38,647 nucleotides of DNA from Leyella stercorea (GCF_021531355.1 NZ_JADYTS010000025.1:1-38647), one strand, 5' to 3'; shown: positions 1-8,164, counted from the stretch's first letter. Notes: a model not told the origin generated them from the letters alone. Numbers and translations are program-made.

Positions 1-81
1 AAAGGTACAAAATTTCTATCACATTGAGGATTAGATAGTTGTAAATAATCTTAATATTTAACGACACTCCCTATATTAACA

Positions 82-804
82 ATGGAAAAATTTAAAGTAA
101 TCATAGTGGAAGACGTGCCCTTGGAACTCAAAGGCACCGAAGGAATTCTGCATAATGAAATGCCCGAAGCCGACGTCATAGCTACAGCCGATTCGGAAGA
201 TGCATTCTGGAGAGAATTCAGACAAAACAAGCCCGACCTCGTGCTTCTCGACTTGGGTCTTGGAGGCAGCACGACGGTGGGAGTGGAGATTTGCCGCAAG
301 CTGAAAGGCGAGCACCCGGAAATGAAGGTGCTTATCTTCACGGGCGAAATACTGAACGAACGCCTTTGGGTTGACGCTATTGATGCTGGATGCAACGGCA
401 TAATACTCAAGAGTGGCGAAATGCTTACCCGTAGCGACATAATGCGGGTGTTGGAAGGAAAGAAATATGTATTCAACCAGCCTATATTAGAAAAGGTGGT
501 GGAACGCTTCTGCGAGTCGGTACGCAACGTCATGCAGCACAATGACGCCATGATACGCTACGAGATTGACGAGTATGACGAGCGCTTCCTGCGCCATCTT
601 GCCCTTGGCTACACTAAGGAGCAAATCTCCAACCTGCGTACAATGCCTTTCGGAGTGAAGAGTCTGGAGAAGCGTCAGAACGAACTTGTTCAGAAACTCT
701 TCCCTAACGGCAATCAGGGAATGGGCATCAACGCCACACGTCTTGTGGTGAAGGCTTTCGAGCTTCAGATACTTGACGTGCAGAACCTTTATGCCGATGA
801 GTAG
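82..804 (+). CDS. Response regulator, receiver domain plus LuxR-like C-terminus
   Basis: This 240-residue protein looks like a two-component response regulator. Residues 3-120 form a receiver domain: the acidic pair E10-D11 after a hydrophobic strand, the phospho-acceptor D57 in LVLLDLG, T87 in IFTGE and K110 in IILK are all in place, so it should be phosphorylatable. Residues about 165-235 resemble a divergent LuxR-type helix-turn-helix (FLRHLALGYTKEQISNL, later NATRLVVKAFELQIL), so it probably binds DNA. No sensor kinase is present in the window, so the partner is unknown. The stop codon overlaps the start of the next gene, a membrane protein, which suggests translational coupling. The receiver call is secure; the target genes cannot be read from the sequence. 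Confidence 0.9.
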   Translation: MEKFKVIIVEDVPLELKGTEGILHNEMPEADVIATADSEDAFWREFRQNKPDLVLLDLGLGGSTTVGVEICRKLKGEHPEMKVLIFTGEILNERLWVDAIDAGCNGIILKSGEMLTRSDIMRVLEGKKYVFNQPILEKVVERFCESVRNVMQHNDAMIRYEIDEYDERFLRHLALGYTKEQISNLRTMPFGVKSLEKRQNELVQKLFPNGNQGMGINATRLVVKAFELQILDVQNLYADE

Positions 805-1408
805 AAGGCTTGTCACCATAATATCGGCTTACACATGCCTGGCGCTCTTCGTCATTCAGATAGCGTTGGTGTTGGGTTCGTGGGTGGCTTCGGTGCTATT
901 TCCCGAACTTGCAATACGCTCTATGTTTGTAGGCGAAAGCGTAAGGTGGTTTTGGAGCAGTCTGGCTGACAATATGTCGTCCACGCTATTGGTGTGGCTT
1001 CTGCTGTCGGGCGCTATGGTCGAACTGTTTGTAGGAGGCGGACTGCTCAGGGCCATAACTTCCTACCGTCAAACTACCGATTACGAACGGATGGCTCTGA
1101 TGGTTGTGGCGTGGGAATTGGTGGCAATGGCAATTGTGCTTTTCCTGCTTGCCTTCGTTCCGCATGCCGTGTTGCTGAGCGCGCTCGGTACGATTACGCC
1201 CGATTCCTATATTGACAGCTTCGTGATAATGGCAATGGTAGGGGTGAGCATAATGTCGCTTACCTACGGCATGGTGACGGGACGCTACCCGACGTTTGTA
1301 GATGCTTTTGGCGCTGCCGCAACGGGTGTAGCCACGACAGCACCATTAGTTATTGTGTATTTGTTGGCAGCAGAACTCTACAGCTCTGTTGTCTGGATGT
1401 TCACTTGA
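797..1408 (+). CDS. Small polytopic membrane protein, function unknown
   Basis: This is a 203-residue protein with about five hydrophobic segments, near residues 9-35, 58-82, 100-130, 140-163 and 175-200. The ATG at 797 is chosen because it overlaps the response regulator stop (ATG 797-799, stop 802-804); the longer reading frame starting at 773 would need a TTG and lacks a better signal. The stretch GESVRWFWSSLADN followed by a hydrophobic helix and GGLLRAI is reminiscent of the N-terminal part of AbgT-type p-aminobenzoyl-glutamate transporters, which are about 500 residues. If related, this is only a fragment of that fold. I do not assign a function. Coupling to a response regulator hints at a signalling or stress role, but that is inference. 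Its 3' end overlaps the convergent NUDIX gene by 8 bases. Confidence 0.75.
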   Translation: MSRRLVTIISAYTCLALFVIQIALVLGSWVASVLFPELAIRSMFVGESVRWFWSSLADNMSSTLLVWLLLSGAMVELFVGGGLLRAITSYRQTTDYERMALMVVAWELVAMAIVLFLLAFVPHAVLLSALGTITPDSYIDSFVIMAMVGVSIMSLTYGMVTGRYPTFVDAFGAAATGVATTAPLVIVYLLAAELYSSVVWMFT

Positions 1409-1937
1409 TGTCGAGATTGTCAAATACAAGTCCCTTTTGCAATACCTTGTCAAACTCGTTCTCGAAGTTGGGAGTGAATACCGATTTGCCGATGTTCTCC
1501 TTTATCTCGTCGAGAGTCCAGTAGCGTCCGCCGTCCAGTTCGTCTGTACTCGGATGTATCGGCTCGTTGTAAAGAGTGCAAAACACATTGACAAGCTCTT
1601 TCTCTACACGGCTCTCAAATACGTACGACTTTATGAAGACAGGGCTGAAGCGGCTGATGCCCAGTTCTTCGGACACTTCACGATGCAGAGCCTCAGCAAT
1701 AGTCTCGCCATAGTCGACGTGTCCGCCACATGCCGTGTCCCATTTGCCCGGTTGAATGTCTTTCCATTCAGGACGCTTCTGCAGATAAAGTCCTTTCTGC
1801 CGGTTGAATACATGCAGATGAACTACGGGGTGAAGCTGCTTCGAACCATTGTGTGCTTCGCCCCTTGAAATGCGGCCTATAACGTTTCCGCTTTCGTCGA
1901 CGAGCTGGAAACACTCGTTCTTATTGTCCTTTTTCAT
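1401..1937 (-). CDS. NUDIX hydrolase
   Basis: This 178-residue protein carries a complete Nudix box at residues 72-94: G, five residues, E, seven residues, then REVSEELGI, which fits GX5EX7REUXEEXGU exactly. Nudix enzymes hydrolyse nucleoside diphosphates linked to another group and use Mg2+ bound by the glutamates of the box. The sequence before the box (HPVVHLHVFNRQKGLYLQKR) and its length resemble the YfcD / IPP-isomerase-like Nudix branch, so a nucleotide or isoprenoid-type substrate is possible; the substrate cannot be set from sequence. It is the last gene of a minus-strand run maeB-ispE-NUDIX. The start MKKDNKN is preceded by two tiny reading frames that begin with the same MKK codons. 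The 3' end overlaps the convergent membrane protein gene. Confidence 0.9.
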   Translation of the reverse strand: MKKDNKNECFQLVDESGNVIGRISRGEAHNGSKQLHPVVHLHVFNRQKGLYLQKRPEWKDIQPGKWDTACGGHVDYGETIAEALHREVSEELGISRFSPVFIKSYVFESRVEKELVNVFCTLYNEPIHPSTDELDGGRYWTLDEIKENIGKSVFTPNFENEFDKVLQKGLVFDNLDIK

Positions 1938-1970
1938 ATTTTGGGTTCAATCTTTTTTGTCATTTTAGTG

Positions 1971-2012
1971 TTACGGCTTCTTCATTCAGCATTACAGCTT
2001 CTTCATCCAGCT
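1971..2012 (-). repeat. 21-bp tandem repeat creating two mini-ORFs upstream of the NUDIX gene
   Basis: Two adjacent 21-bp copies (1971-1991 and 1992-2012) agree at 18 of 21 positions. Read on the minus strand, each copy holds a complete five-codon frame: M-K-K-L-stop (1992-2006) and M-K-K-P-stop (1971-1985). The NUDIX gene itself begins M-K-K-D, so the start region appears to have been copied or to have converged. They may be non-functional duplication debris or translated upstream mini-genes. Confidence 0.6.
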
Positions 2013-2022
2013 TTAATACTAA

Positions 2023-2868
2023 TTACAGGCTGATGGTGTAGATTTTGCTGCCGCTGAAGGAGTTCTGGATAGAGTCGTTGTCGGGTGTGGTCTTGAATAT
2101 TCCGAAGATGGAACTGCCGCTGCCGCTCATCTGTGCGTAGGCTGCTCCTGCTTCGTACAGCTTGTCCTTGATGTCCTGCAATTCGGGATATTGTGCGAAG
2201 ACGCTCTCCTCGAAGTCGTTGGTAAGCAATCCCTTCCATTGTTCTATAGGCATGGCAACTATCTCGCGGCACGACACCTCGGGCATGCGTGGAGTAATAC
2301 CGGCAAAGGCCTCCTTGGTCGATACGGACACCTGTGGCTTCACAATGACGAGAGTGTAACCGCTCAATGTGTTGTCTGTGATTTCTACAGGCGACAGAAT
2401 ATCTCCAATACCCTCAGCATAGGCAGGTTCGGCATTTATGAAGAACGGGCAGTCGGCACCAAGACGTGCAGCATACTTCTCCAGTTCGGCATTGCCTGCA
2501 TTGATGCGAAAACGCTGGTCGAGCAGCTTCAGCATGAAAGCAGCATCGCTCGAACCGCCACCAAGTCCTGCCTGGCTCGGAATACGCTTGTACAGATGTG
2601 CGTGAATGCGCGGAATTTCATAATCGGCAGCCAGCAAGTTGTAGGCTTTCACCACAAGATTGTCAGCCTCGTTGCAGCATATTCCGTCACCGCTTACCTT
2701 GAGGTTGCAATTCGTGTCAGAAGGGAATTGCTCGCTCATGGTCTTTATCTCCAAAGCATCACAAAGCTGCACGGGCAGGAATACTGTCTGCAGATTGTGG
2801 TAGCCGTCGTTTCGCTTCTCGACGATATTAAGTCCGAGATTTATTTTAGCGCAAGGAAAATCTATCAT
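2023..2868 (-). CDS. ispE: 4-diphosphocytidyl-2-C-methyl-D-erythritol kinase
   Basis: IspE phosphorylates CDP-methylerythritol at the 2-hydroxyl with ATP, the fourth step of the MEP isoprenoid pathway, in the cytoplasm. The protein has the GHMP-kinase hallmarks: AKINLGLNI with catalytic-type K8 at the N-terminus, the glycine-rich loop IPSQAGLGGGSSDAA near residues 96-110, GADCPFF in the middle and SGSGSSIFG near the C-terminus. At 281 residues it has the usual family length. The ATG at 2868 is used because it opens directly on the conserved FPCAKINLGL strand; the in-frame start at 2916 would add an unrelated 16-residue extension lying inside the intergenic hairpin. It follows maeB on the same strand after about 95 bases. 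Confidence 0.95.
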   Translation of the reverse strand: MIDFPCAKINLGLNIVEKRNDGYHNLQTVFLPVQLCDALEIKTMSEQFPSDTNCNLKVSGDGICCNEADNLVVKAYNLLAADYEIPRIHAHLYKRIPSQAGLGGGSSDAAFMLKLLDQRFRINAGNAELEKYAARLGADCPFFINAEPAYAEGIGDILSPVEITDNTLSGYTLVIVKPQVSVSTKEAFAGITPRMPEVSCREIVAMPIEQWKGLLTNDFEESVFAQYPELQDIKDKLYEAGAAYAQMSGSGSSIFGIFKTTPDNDSIQNSFSGSKIYTISL

Positions 2869-2900
2869 ATAATATAAGGTGTAGTTAGGGGTGAATGCAA

Positions 2901-2944
2901 GAGGGGATGTGCCCACACATCCATTGCATGAAGCATATCCCCTC
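2901..2944 (-). terminator. Hairpin between maeB and ispE (possible terminator)
   Basis: GAGGGGAT at 2901-2908 pairs perfectly with ATCCCCTC at 2937-2944, and after one mismatch a further three pairs extend the stem. On the minus strand it lies between the maeB stop and the ispE start. No clear U tract follows on the minus strand, so it may be a weak terminator, a processing site or an mRNA-stabilising 3' hairpin. Confidence 0.45.
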
Positions 2945-2962
2945 AGGTTTTCAGTAAATATA

Positions 2963-5251
2963 TTATTTCTCTCTCTTTATCTTGTCAACGTAAGCATCGA
3001 TAACAGCCACGGCTGTGATGTTGACGATGTCGCGTACCGAGCTCTCGAAGTCGGTGAAGTGGATAGGCTTGTTAAGACCCATCTGGATCGGGCCGATGAT
3101 CTCGGCATCAGGATCTAAAGCCTGCAGCAACTTGTAGCTGCCCTGGGCGCTGCTCATATTGGGGAATACGAGAGTGTTGACATCCAGTCCCTTCAAGCGT
3201 GTGAACGGATACTTGTCGTCACGAAGCTGCTTGTTGAGAGCAAAGTTGACCTGCATCTCGCCATCGATAATCATGTCGGGATAACGCTCCTGCAGAGTCT
3301 CCACAGCATTGTGAACCTTTACCGGGCTGCCAATCTCGTCAGTACCGAAGTTAGAGTAGCTGATCATGGCAATGTGCGGCTTCTCGTTGAAGAACTGTAC
3401 CGTGTTGGCAGAAAGACGGGCGATGTCGATAAGTACGTTCTCGTCGGGATGACGGTTGATGAGTGTATCCGAGAGGAAGAACACGCCCTTCTTGGTGTTG
3501 AGGATGTGCATTGTGGCGAAAGTGCTGAACTCCGGACGAATGCCGATAACCTCCTTAGCCACCTTGATAGTGTTGGAGTATTTGGTGTACAATCCGGTGA
3601 TGAATGCGTCAGCATCGCCTGTCTCCACCATCATCATACCGAAGTAGTTGCGCTCGTACATCTTGTCGTAAGCTTCCTCAAAGGTGTAACCCTGACGGGC
3701 ACGCTTCTTGGCAAGGTGCTTGGCGTAAGTGGCACGTCTGCCCTGTTCCTGATCGGCACGCATGTCAATCAGTTCAATACCGTCGAGATTAAGCTTCAAG
3801 CGTTCAGCCACACGACGCAAACGGTCGGGGTTGCCCAGAAGGATAGGGTAGCAGAAGCCTTCGGTCTTGGCCTGTACGGCAGCCTTCATCATAGATGGGT
3901 GAGCACCTTCGGCAAACACAACGCGCTGCGGGTGCATGCGTGCAGTATCGTGAAGGTTGCGTGTCAGCTTGGTTTCCTGGCCGAGCAGCTCCATAAGGTT
4001 CTTCTTGTACGAATCCCAGTCGGTAATGGTCTTTCTTGCCACTCCGCTTTCGATAGCAGCCTTAGCCACGGCAGCACTAACCTCTGTGATAAGACGCGGA
4101 TCAACGGGTTTCGGTATGAAGTACTTAGGACCGAAGCTGAGGTCGTTGACATGGTAAACCTCATTAACAATATCGGGAACCGGCTGCTTAGCCAAGTCGG
4201 CAATAGCATGTACGGCAGCCATCTTCATCTCCTCATTGATAGCCTTGGCATGAACGTCAAGAGCGCCACGGAAAATGTATGGGAAACCGATTACATTGTT
4301 AATCTGGTTGGGATAGTCGCTACGTCCGGTAGACATGAGCACGTCAGGACGGCTTGCCATTGCATCCTCGTAGCTGATTTCAGGCACGGGGTTGGCAAGA
4401 GCAAATACGATAGGCGAATCAGCCATTGAGCGAATCATATCCTGCGAAAGCACATTACCCTTTGACAGACCTACGAATACGTCGGCACCTTTGATAGCCT
4501 CCTCAAGAGTGTGAATGTCGGTTCGGTTGGTGGCAAACATCTGCTTCTGTGGTGTAAGGTTAGGACGGTCGGCTGTGATTACGCCCTTAGAGTCGAGCAT
4601 TACGATGTTCTCTACCTTTGCTCCCAATGCCACATAAAGCTTTGTGCAGCTGATGGCAGCCGCTCCGGCACCATTTACAACGATGCGCACATTGGCAATA
4701 TCCTTGCCTGCCACTTCGAGAGCGTTCTTCAGTCCGGCAGCCGAGATGATGGCAGTACCGTGCTGGTCGTCGTGCATTACAGGAATGTCGAGAGTCTTCT
4801 TCAGACGCTCCTCAATGTAGAAGCATTCAGGAGCCTTGATGTCCTCAAGGTTGATGCCGCCGAATGTCGGGGCAATCTTCTCTACAGCCTCGCAGAACTT
4901 CTCAGGGTCTTTCTCGGCTACCTCAATGTCGAACACATCGATGCCTCCGTATATCTTAAACAGAAGTCCCTTGCCTTCCATTACTGGCTTGCCGCTCATG
5001 GCACCAATGTCGCCAAGGCCAAGTACTGCAGTACCGTTAGAAATTACAGCAACGAGGTTGCCCTTATCTGTGTACTTATACACATCGTCAGGATTGCTCT
5101 GGATTTCCAAGCATGGGAAAGCTACTCCTGGAGAATATGCAAGACTAAGGTCGGTTTGGGTGTGGTAAGGTTTTGTCGGCTTGACTTCAATTTTGCCAGG
5201 ACGACCGCTTTGGTGGTATTCCAAAGCGCTTTCTTTTGTAATTTTTACCAT
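2963..5251 (-). CDS. maeB: NADP-dependent malic enzyme with C-terminal phosphotransacetylase-like domain
   Basis: This 762-residue protein is a MaeB-type malic enzyme, which decarboxylates malate to pyruvate and usually yields NADPH. The N-terminal malic domain shows [17 protein letters not shown], the [17 protein letters not shown] block, EDIKAPECF and MHDDQHGTA; the dinucleotide-binding segment [11 protein letters not shown] follows near residue 195. From about residue 430 ([19 protein letters not shown]) the sequence is a phosphate acetyl/butyryltransferase-like domain. In MaeB of enterobacteria that domain is thought to be regulatory, sensing acetyl-CoA, rather than catalytic. Length matches the family (about 760). 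It is transcribed divergently from a TetR regulator, with back-to-back promoter elements, so that regulator is a candidate controller. Confidence 0.95.
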   Translation of the reverse strand: MVKITKESALEYHQSGRPGKIEVKPTKPYHTQTDLSLAYSPGVAFPCLEIQSNPDDVYKYTDKGNLVAVISNGTAVLGLGDIGAMSGKPVMEGKGLLFKIYGGIDVFDIEVAEKDPEKFCEAVEKIAPTFGGINLEDIKAPECFYIEERLKKTLDIPVMHDDQHGTAIISAAGLKNALEVAGKDIANVRIVVNGAGAAAISCTKLYVALGAKVENIVMLDSKGVITADRPNLTPQKQMFATNRTDIHTLEEAIKGADVFVGLSKGNVLSQDMIRSMADSPIVFALANPVPEISYEDAMASRPDVLMSTGRSDYPNQINNVIGFPYIFRGALDVHAKAINEEMKMAAVHAIADLAKQPVPDIVNEVYHVNDLSFGPKYFIPKPVDPRLITEVSAAVAKAAIESGVARKTITDWDSYKKNLMELLGQETKLTRNLHDTARMHPQRVVFAEGAHPSMMKAAVQAKTEGFCYPILLGNPDRLRRVAERLKLNLDGIELIDMRADQEQGRRATYAKHLAKKRARQGYTFEEAYDKMYERNYFGMMMVETGDADAFITGLYTKYSNTIKVAKEVIGIRPEFSTFATMHILNTKKGVFFLSDTLINRHPDENVLIDIARLSANTVQFFNEKPHIAMISYSNFGTDEIGSPVKVHNAVETLQERYPDMIIDGEMQVNFALNKQLRDDKYPFTRLKGLDVNTLVFPNMSSAQGSYKLLQALDPDAEIIGPIQMGLNKPIHFTDFESSVRDIVNITAVAVIDAYVDKIKREK

Positions 5252-5320
5252 TTTTATTCTGTTTTAGTTATTTTATGTTCATTTATTTACAAAATACTAA
5301 CGTTATCTTATAATACGATA

Positions 5321-5352
5321 CAAAAGTAACTAAAAACAAGAAAACCTACAAC
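5321..5352 (-). promoter_or_regulatory. Bacteroidota-type promoter for maeB
   Basis: On the minus strand, TACTTTTG (5321-5328) matches the TAnnTTTG -7 element. A GTTG at 5349-5352, 20 bases upstream, is one mismatch from the TTTG -33 element. The predicted transcript starts about 65 bases before the maeB ATG. Confidence 0.55.
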
Positions 5353-5378
5353 TTTATTTGCGTTTTTATTTGGAAAAC

Positions 5379-5409
5379 TTTGACTCGGCCAAAAGTTTTT
5401 GTAACTTTG
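5379..5409 (+). promoter_or_regulatory. Bacteroidota-type promoter for the TetR regulator
   Basis: TTTG at 5379-5382, 19 bases, then TAACTTTG at 5402-5409: a perfect match to the Bacteroidota -33/-7 consensus. The leader to the ATG at 5457 would be about 40 bases. It lies back to back with the maeB promoter, about 30 bases apart. Confidence 0.75.
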
Positions 5410-5456
5410 CAGCGCTTAAAACATACACATTAAATATATACTGATAAATCATACAG

Positions 5457-6083
5457 ATGCATAAAGACAATTTACAGACCAACTACCGTATGGAGTTGCC
5501 TGCCAAGATAATGCAAGTAGCAATGCGTGAGTTCAGACGTTGTGGCGTCAAGGCTGTCAAGATGGACGATATAGCAAGTAGGCTGAGCATATCGAAGCGT
5601 ACATTATATGAAATATTCTCAAATAAGGAAGAATTGCTTTTGGAATGTGTCCGTATGCAAGAGGAGGCTTTCGACAGCCATATGACTGAATTCGGCAGCG
5701 ACAGCAGTCACAATTCTATTGACATTATACTTGAGTTTTACAGGTTTCAGATGCAAAACGTAAGTGACGTGTCGCCGGCTTTCTATGAGGAACTCTCCAA
5801 GTATGGACATGTGGTGGATTTTCTCAACAAGAAGCGCATCAAGCGTAATGCCAATGCCAAGGCGTTTTTTGCACATGGCGTGAGTGAGGGCTATTTCCGT
5901 AAGGATGTCGACTTTGACATAGTGTCGCAGATAGGTGCTGCTTCCATGGAGCATGCCATGAAGACAAAGATGTATGAAAAATATGGAATGAAGGATTTGC
6001 TGCACAACATTCTCTTCCTCTTCTTGCGTGGCTTGTGTACGGCTGAAGGCATTGCTCTGCTCGACGCTTCCGATGTCGAGTAA
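5457..6083 (+). CDS. TetR/AcrR-family transcriptional regulator
   Basis: This 208-residue protein has a TetR-type N-terminal DNA-binding domain: the segment from about residue 16 to 62 (AKIMQVAMREFRRCGVKAV, KMDDIASRLSISKRTLYEIF, SNKEELL) is the typical three-helix HTH ending in the Y-x-x-F-x-x-K-E-E-L signature. The rest (70-205) is the variable helical ligand-binding and dimerisation domain, so the inducer cannot be inferred. These proteins usually repress neighbouring genes and their own. The divergently transcribed neighbour is maeB, whose promoter lies back to back with this gene's, making maeB the simplest candidate target. The downstream gene is convergent and only 14 bases away. Confidence 0.93.
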   Translation: MHKDNLQTNYRMELPAKIMQVAMREFRRCGVKAVKMDDIASRLSISKRTLYEIFSNKEELLLECVRMQEEAFDSHMTEFGSDSSHNSIDIILEFYRFQMQNVSDVSPAFYEELSKYGHVVDFLNKKRIKRNANAKAFFAHGVSEGYFRKDVDFDIVSQIGAASMEHAMKTKMYEKYGMKDLLHNILFLFLRGLCTAEGIALLDASDVE

Positions 6084-6097
6084 GGACAATTGGGAAC

Positions 6098-7015
6098 TTA
6101 GTACGTCACGTAAGGCTCTATTCTTTTAAGGTCTTCGGGCGAGAATTCCTTCAACAGGCGCAATTCGCTTATGGATTTGATTATGCCGTGCAGCCGTCGG
6201 TAGTTGACTATCGCACTTGCCTGATAATAATTAATGTATGGATGGCGCTTGATTTGTGCAAGCGAACTCTTGTTTAAGTTTATTTTCTTGATGTTGTCGC
6301 TGTCGATATTGATATAGGCAATGGCCTTGGCAGGAAAGTCATCAATCTCAAGCAGTTGTTCTTTCGAAACATATCCGCCGAGGCGCGTGCGGTAATCCAC
6401 TATGCGTCGGGCATAGTAGCTGCCTATTCCTGGTATCTTCTTCAATTCGGTTGTGTCTGAGCTGTTTATCTTTAAGGTCTCGCCTGGCTTTATTTTGGGC
6501 GAGTAGGCTTTGTCTTTTATATCCTGTTCGGTAGAATGATAATCGTTTGTAGTTATAGTGTAATTAGAATGCTGCTTGCCCTTTCTTACTTCTGGCAAAG
6601 ATGAGGCAGGAAGGTAATCGCTTGATATGCGTATGTATGGTGCAAGACGCTTGTAGTCTTTGGCGGTCAGACCATATACGTAGGCAAAGTCTTCCTTGCA
6701 TTGGTAGACGCCACCGTGGGCTCTATATTTGTAAATGTTACGAACTTGCCATGGCTGAAGTCCAAGACGTAGAAGTTGTGTGCTGTCGGCTGTATTTGGG
6801 TCGAAGCAGAAAGTTTCTACCTTGCGTGATGGCAAAGCATATGCGTCGGCAACATCTTCATCATGTCGTGATAGGTTCAAGTGTAGAGTGCTGTCTGTCG
6901 GATAGTTGATATTGTCACTGCTGTACTCTGTATCAGCTAAAAAACCGATTAAAGCTGAAATGACAACTAATAGACTTATGAGAAACAGCAAACCTCGTCT
7001 GTCTGATTTTATCAT
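6098..7015 (-). CDS. Membrane-anchored helix-hairpin-helix (ComEA-like) protein
   Basis: This protein of 305 residues begins MIKSDRR, then one hydrophobic segment (about residues 8-27), so it is probably anchored in the inner membrane or exported. It then holds three ComEA-like helix-hairpin-helix modules: DPNTADSTQLLRLGLQPWQ..., LKKIPGIGSYYARRIVDYR... (the canonical PGIG hairpin) and INLNKSSLAQIKRHPYIN.... HhH modules bind DNA backbone without sequence preference; ComEA proteins bind incoming DNA in the periplasm. No other competence gene is nearby, so a DNA-uptake role is inference. The start at 7015 rather than 7051 is chosen because a promoter -7 element covers 7049-7056, so the longer form could not be transcribed from it. 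Confidence 0.85.
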   Translation of the reverse strand: MIKSDRRGLLFLISLLVVISALIGFLADTEYSSDNINYPTDSTLHLNLSRHDEDVADAYALPSRKVETFCFDPNTADSTQLLRLGLQPWQVRNIYKYRAHGGVYQCKEDFAYVYGLTAKDYKRLAPYIRISSDYLPASSLPEVRKGKQHSNYTITTNDYHSTEQDIKDKAYSPKIKPGETLKINSSDTTELKKIPGIGSYYARRIVDYRTRLGGYVSKEQLLEIDDFPAKAIAYINIDSDNIKKINLNKSSLAQIKRHPYINYYQASAIVNYRRLHGIIKSISELRLLKEFSPEDLKRIEPYVTY

Positions 7016-7048
7016 AGTAGTATGGCTTAAGGTATAGTATATTTTGCA

Positions 7049-7080
7049 CAAAGATACGAAACGGAATGATTTTGTGCAAG
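7049..7080 (-). promoter_or_regulatory. Bacteroidota-type promoter for the helix-hairpin-helix gene
   Basis: On the minus strand, TATCTTTG (7049-7056) fits TAnnTTTG exactly, and CTTG (7077-7080) sits 20 bases upstream as a one-mismatch -33 element. The expected transcript start near 7043 decides in favour of the ATG at 7015. Confidence 0.65.
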
Positions 7081-7128
7081 ATAATTCTTAAAAAGAATAT
7101 AGTTTAGTAATAAAATAAAGCCTAATGT

Positions 7129-7159
7129 TTTGTCAATTTGAGCTAAAACATTACCTTTG
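7129..7159 (+). promoter_or_regulatory. Bacteroidota-type promoter for the lipoprotein gene
   Basis: TTTG at 7129-7132, 19 bases, then TACCTTTG at 7152-7159: a full match to the consensus. The leader to the ATG at 7254 is about 88 bases and carries the 11-bp direct repeat at 7202-7238. Confidence 0.7.
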
Positions 7160-7201
7160 TGTGCAAATTATAAAATTCCATCTTCATTCTTACTAATTAT
7201 A

Positions 7202-7238
7202 TGTGAGAAACTTTCATACTGGTTAAGTGTGAGAAACT
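7202..7238 (+). repeat. 11-bp direct repeat in the lipoprotein leader
   Basis: TGTGAGAAACT occurs at 7202-7212 and again at 7228-7238, 26 bases apart start to start, just before the lipoprotein start codon. The spacing is about two and a half helical turns. It could be a pair of binding sites or simply a duplication. Confidence 0.6.
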
Positions 7239-7253
7239 AAAGAGGCAATTAGC

Positions 7254-8060
7254 ATGGTTACAAATAAAAGTGTAAAAATAATTGGTTTCATCCTAGGGTT
7301 CTTCTTGATTTTAGGATGTAACTCACGTAGCAACAAATCATCTGAAGTTGGTGAAGATTTTGTGGCTAAACAGAATTTACAAGGCATTTGGCTTGATGAC
7401 GATGACGATGATGTTGTCTTTCGAATCAAGGGAGATACTGTTTATTTCCCCGATTCTACTAGTATGCCTGCGTATTTCCGCATTGAGAAGGATTCATTTA
7501 TAATAGTAGGTGGCAACACCATTAGCTACCATATAATAAAGCAAACGCCACATTTGTTTGTTTTCATAAATCAGAATGGCGAGAAGATAAAGCTTTGTAA
7601 GACGAATGATAAATCTTATTTAGATATGTTTGCTGCCAAGACTGTGTTGACAATAAACCAAAATAAGATTGTCAAGCGTGATACAGTGTTCTATAATAAT
7701 GGCGATAAATATCATTGCTATATTCAGGTGAATCCTACCACGTATAAGGTGGCTAAAAGTTCATGTAATGAAGATGGGGTACAAGTGGATAATGTCTACT
7801 ATGATAATATTGTTAATTTGAATGTATATAAAGGAGCAGGCAAAGTTTATTCAAGTGACATGCGTAAAGAAATCTTCAAAAATGAAGTGCCAAATCAGTT
7901 CTTGCGTCAGGCAGTGTTCAGTGATATGACATTTGATAAGGCGGATAATGAAGGTATGCATTTCTTTGCAGTTCTTGCTATTCCTGAAACTTCTATAAGT
8001 TATTATGTAGAAAATGTTGTCACTTATAATGGTAAAATTTTCTTTAGAATAAAGAAGTAG
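7254..8060 (+). CDS. Predicted lipoprotein, possibly DUF4738 family
   Basis: This 268-residue protein starts with a short charged region and a hydrophobic stretch ending LILGC, so C22 is a likely lipidation site and the mature protein should be membrane-attached outside the cytoplasm. Residues 44-53 read GIWLDDDDDD, encoded by a GATGAC-type hexanucleotide run, followed by FRIKGDTVYFPDS. This pattern of GxW plus short beta strands recalls the DUF4738 lipoproteins of Bacteroidota, but that is a recollection and not a search result. The gene is visibly richer in A and T than its neighbours, which may point to a different origin. It has its own promoter and a shared bidirectional terminator. Function unknown. 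Confidence 0.8.
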   Translation: MVTNKSVKIIGFILGFFLILGCNSRSNKSSEVGEDFVAKQNLQGIWLDDDDDDVVFRIKGDTVYFPDSTSMPAYFRIEKDSFIIVGGNTISYHIIKQTPHLFVFINQNGEKIKLCKTNDKSYLDMFAAKTVLTINQNKIVKRDTVFYNNGDKYHCYIQVNPTTYKVAKSSCNEDGVQVDNVYYDNIVNLNVYKGAGKVYSSDMRKEIFKNEVPNQFLRQAVFSDMTFDKADNEGMHFFAVLAIPETSISYYVENVVTYNGKIFFRIKK

Positions 8061-8082
8061 AATAGGTAAATATAATATAGAA

Positions 8083-8126
8083 AAAAGAATATCATATTGT
8101 TTTTCGGAGTAATATGATATTCTTTT
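8083..8126. terminator. Bidirectional terminator between lipoprotein and T9SS plug genes
   Basis: A 16-bp perfect stem, AAAAGAATATCATATT (8083-8098) with its complement at 8111-8126, and a 12-base loop. T runs follow on the plus strand and A runs precede it, so it can terminate both convergent genes. Confidence 0.85.
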
Positions 8127-8164
8127 GTTTTTCCATGTAGAGTTACATAATAATTATAACTGTA

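Noticed and set aside
1..7. Minus-strand -7 promoter element (TACCTTT) at the left edge
   Set aside because: The final base of the motif lies outside the window and no TTTG-like element is found at 19-21 bases; the gene it would serve is not visible.
3311..4429. A 372-codon open frame on the plus strand opposite maeB
   Set aside because: It is antisense to highly conserved malic enzyme and phosphotransacetylase-like sequence. Long antisense frames arise from the codon bias here, and its translation resembles no family.
4511..5329. A 272-codon open frame on the plus strand opposite the 5' part of maeB
   Set aside because: It is antisense to the conserved malic domain and crosses the maeB promoter; no domain is visible.
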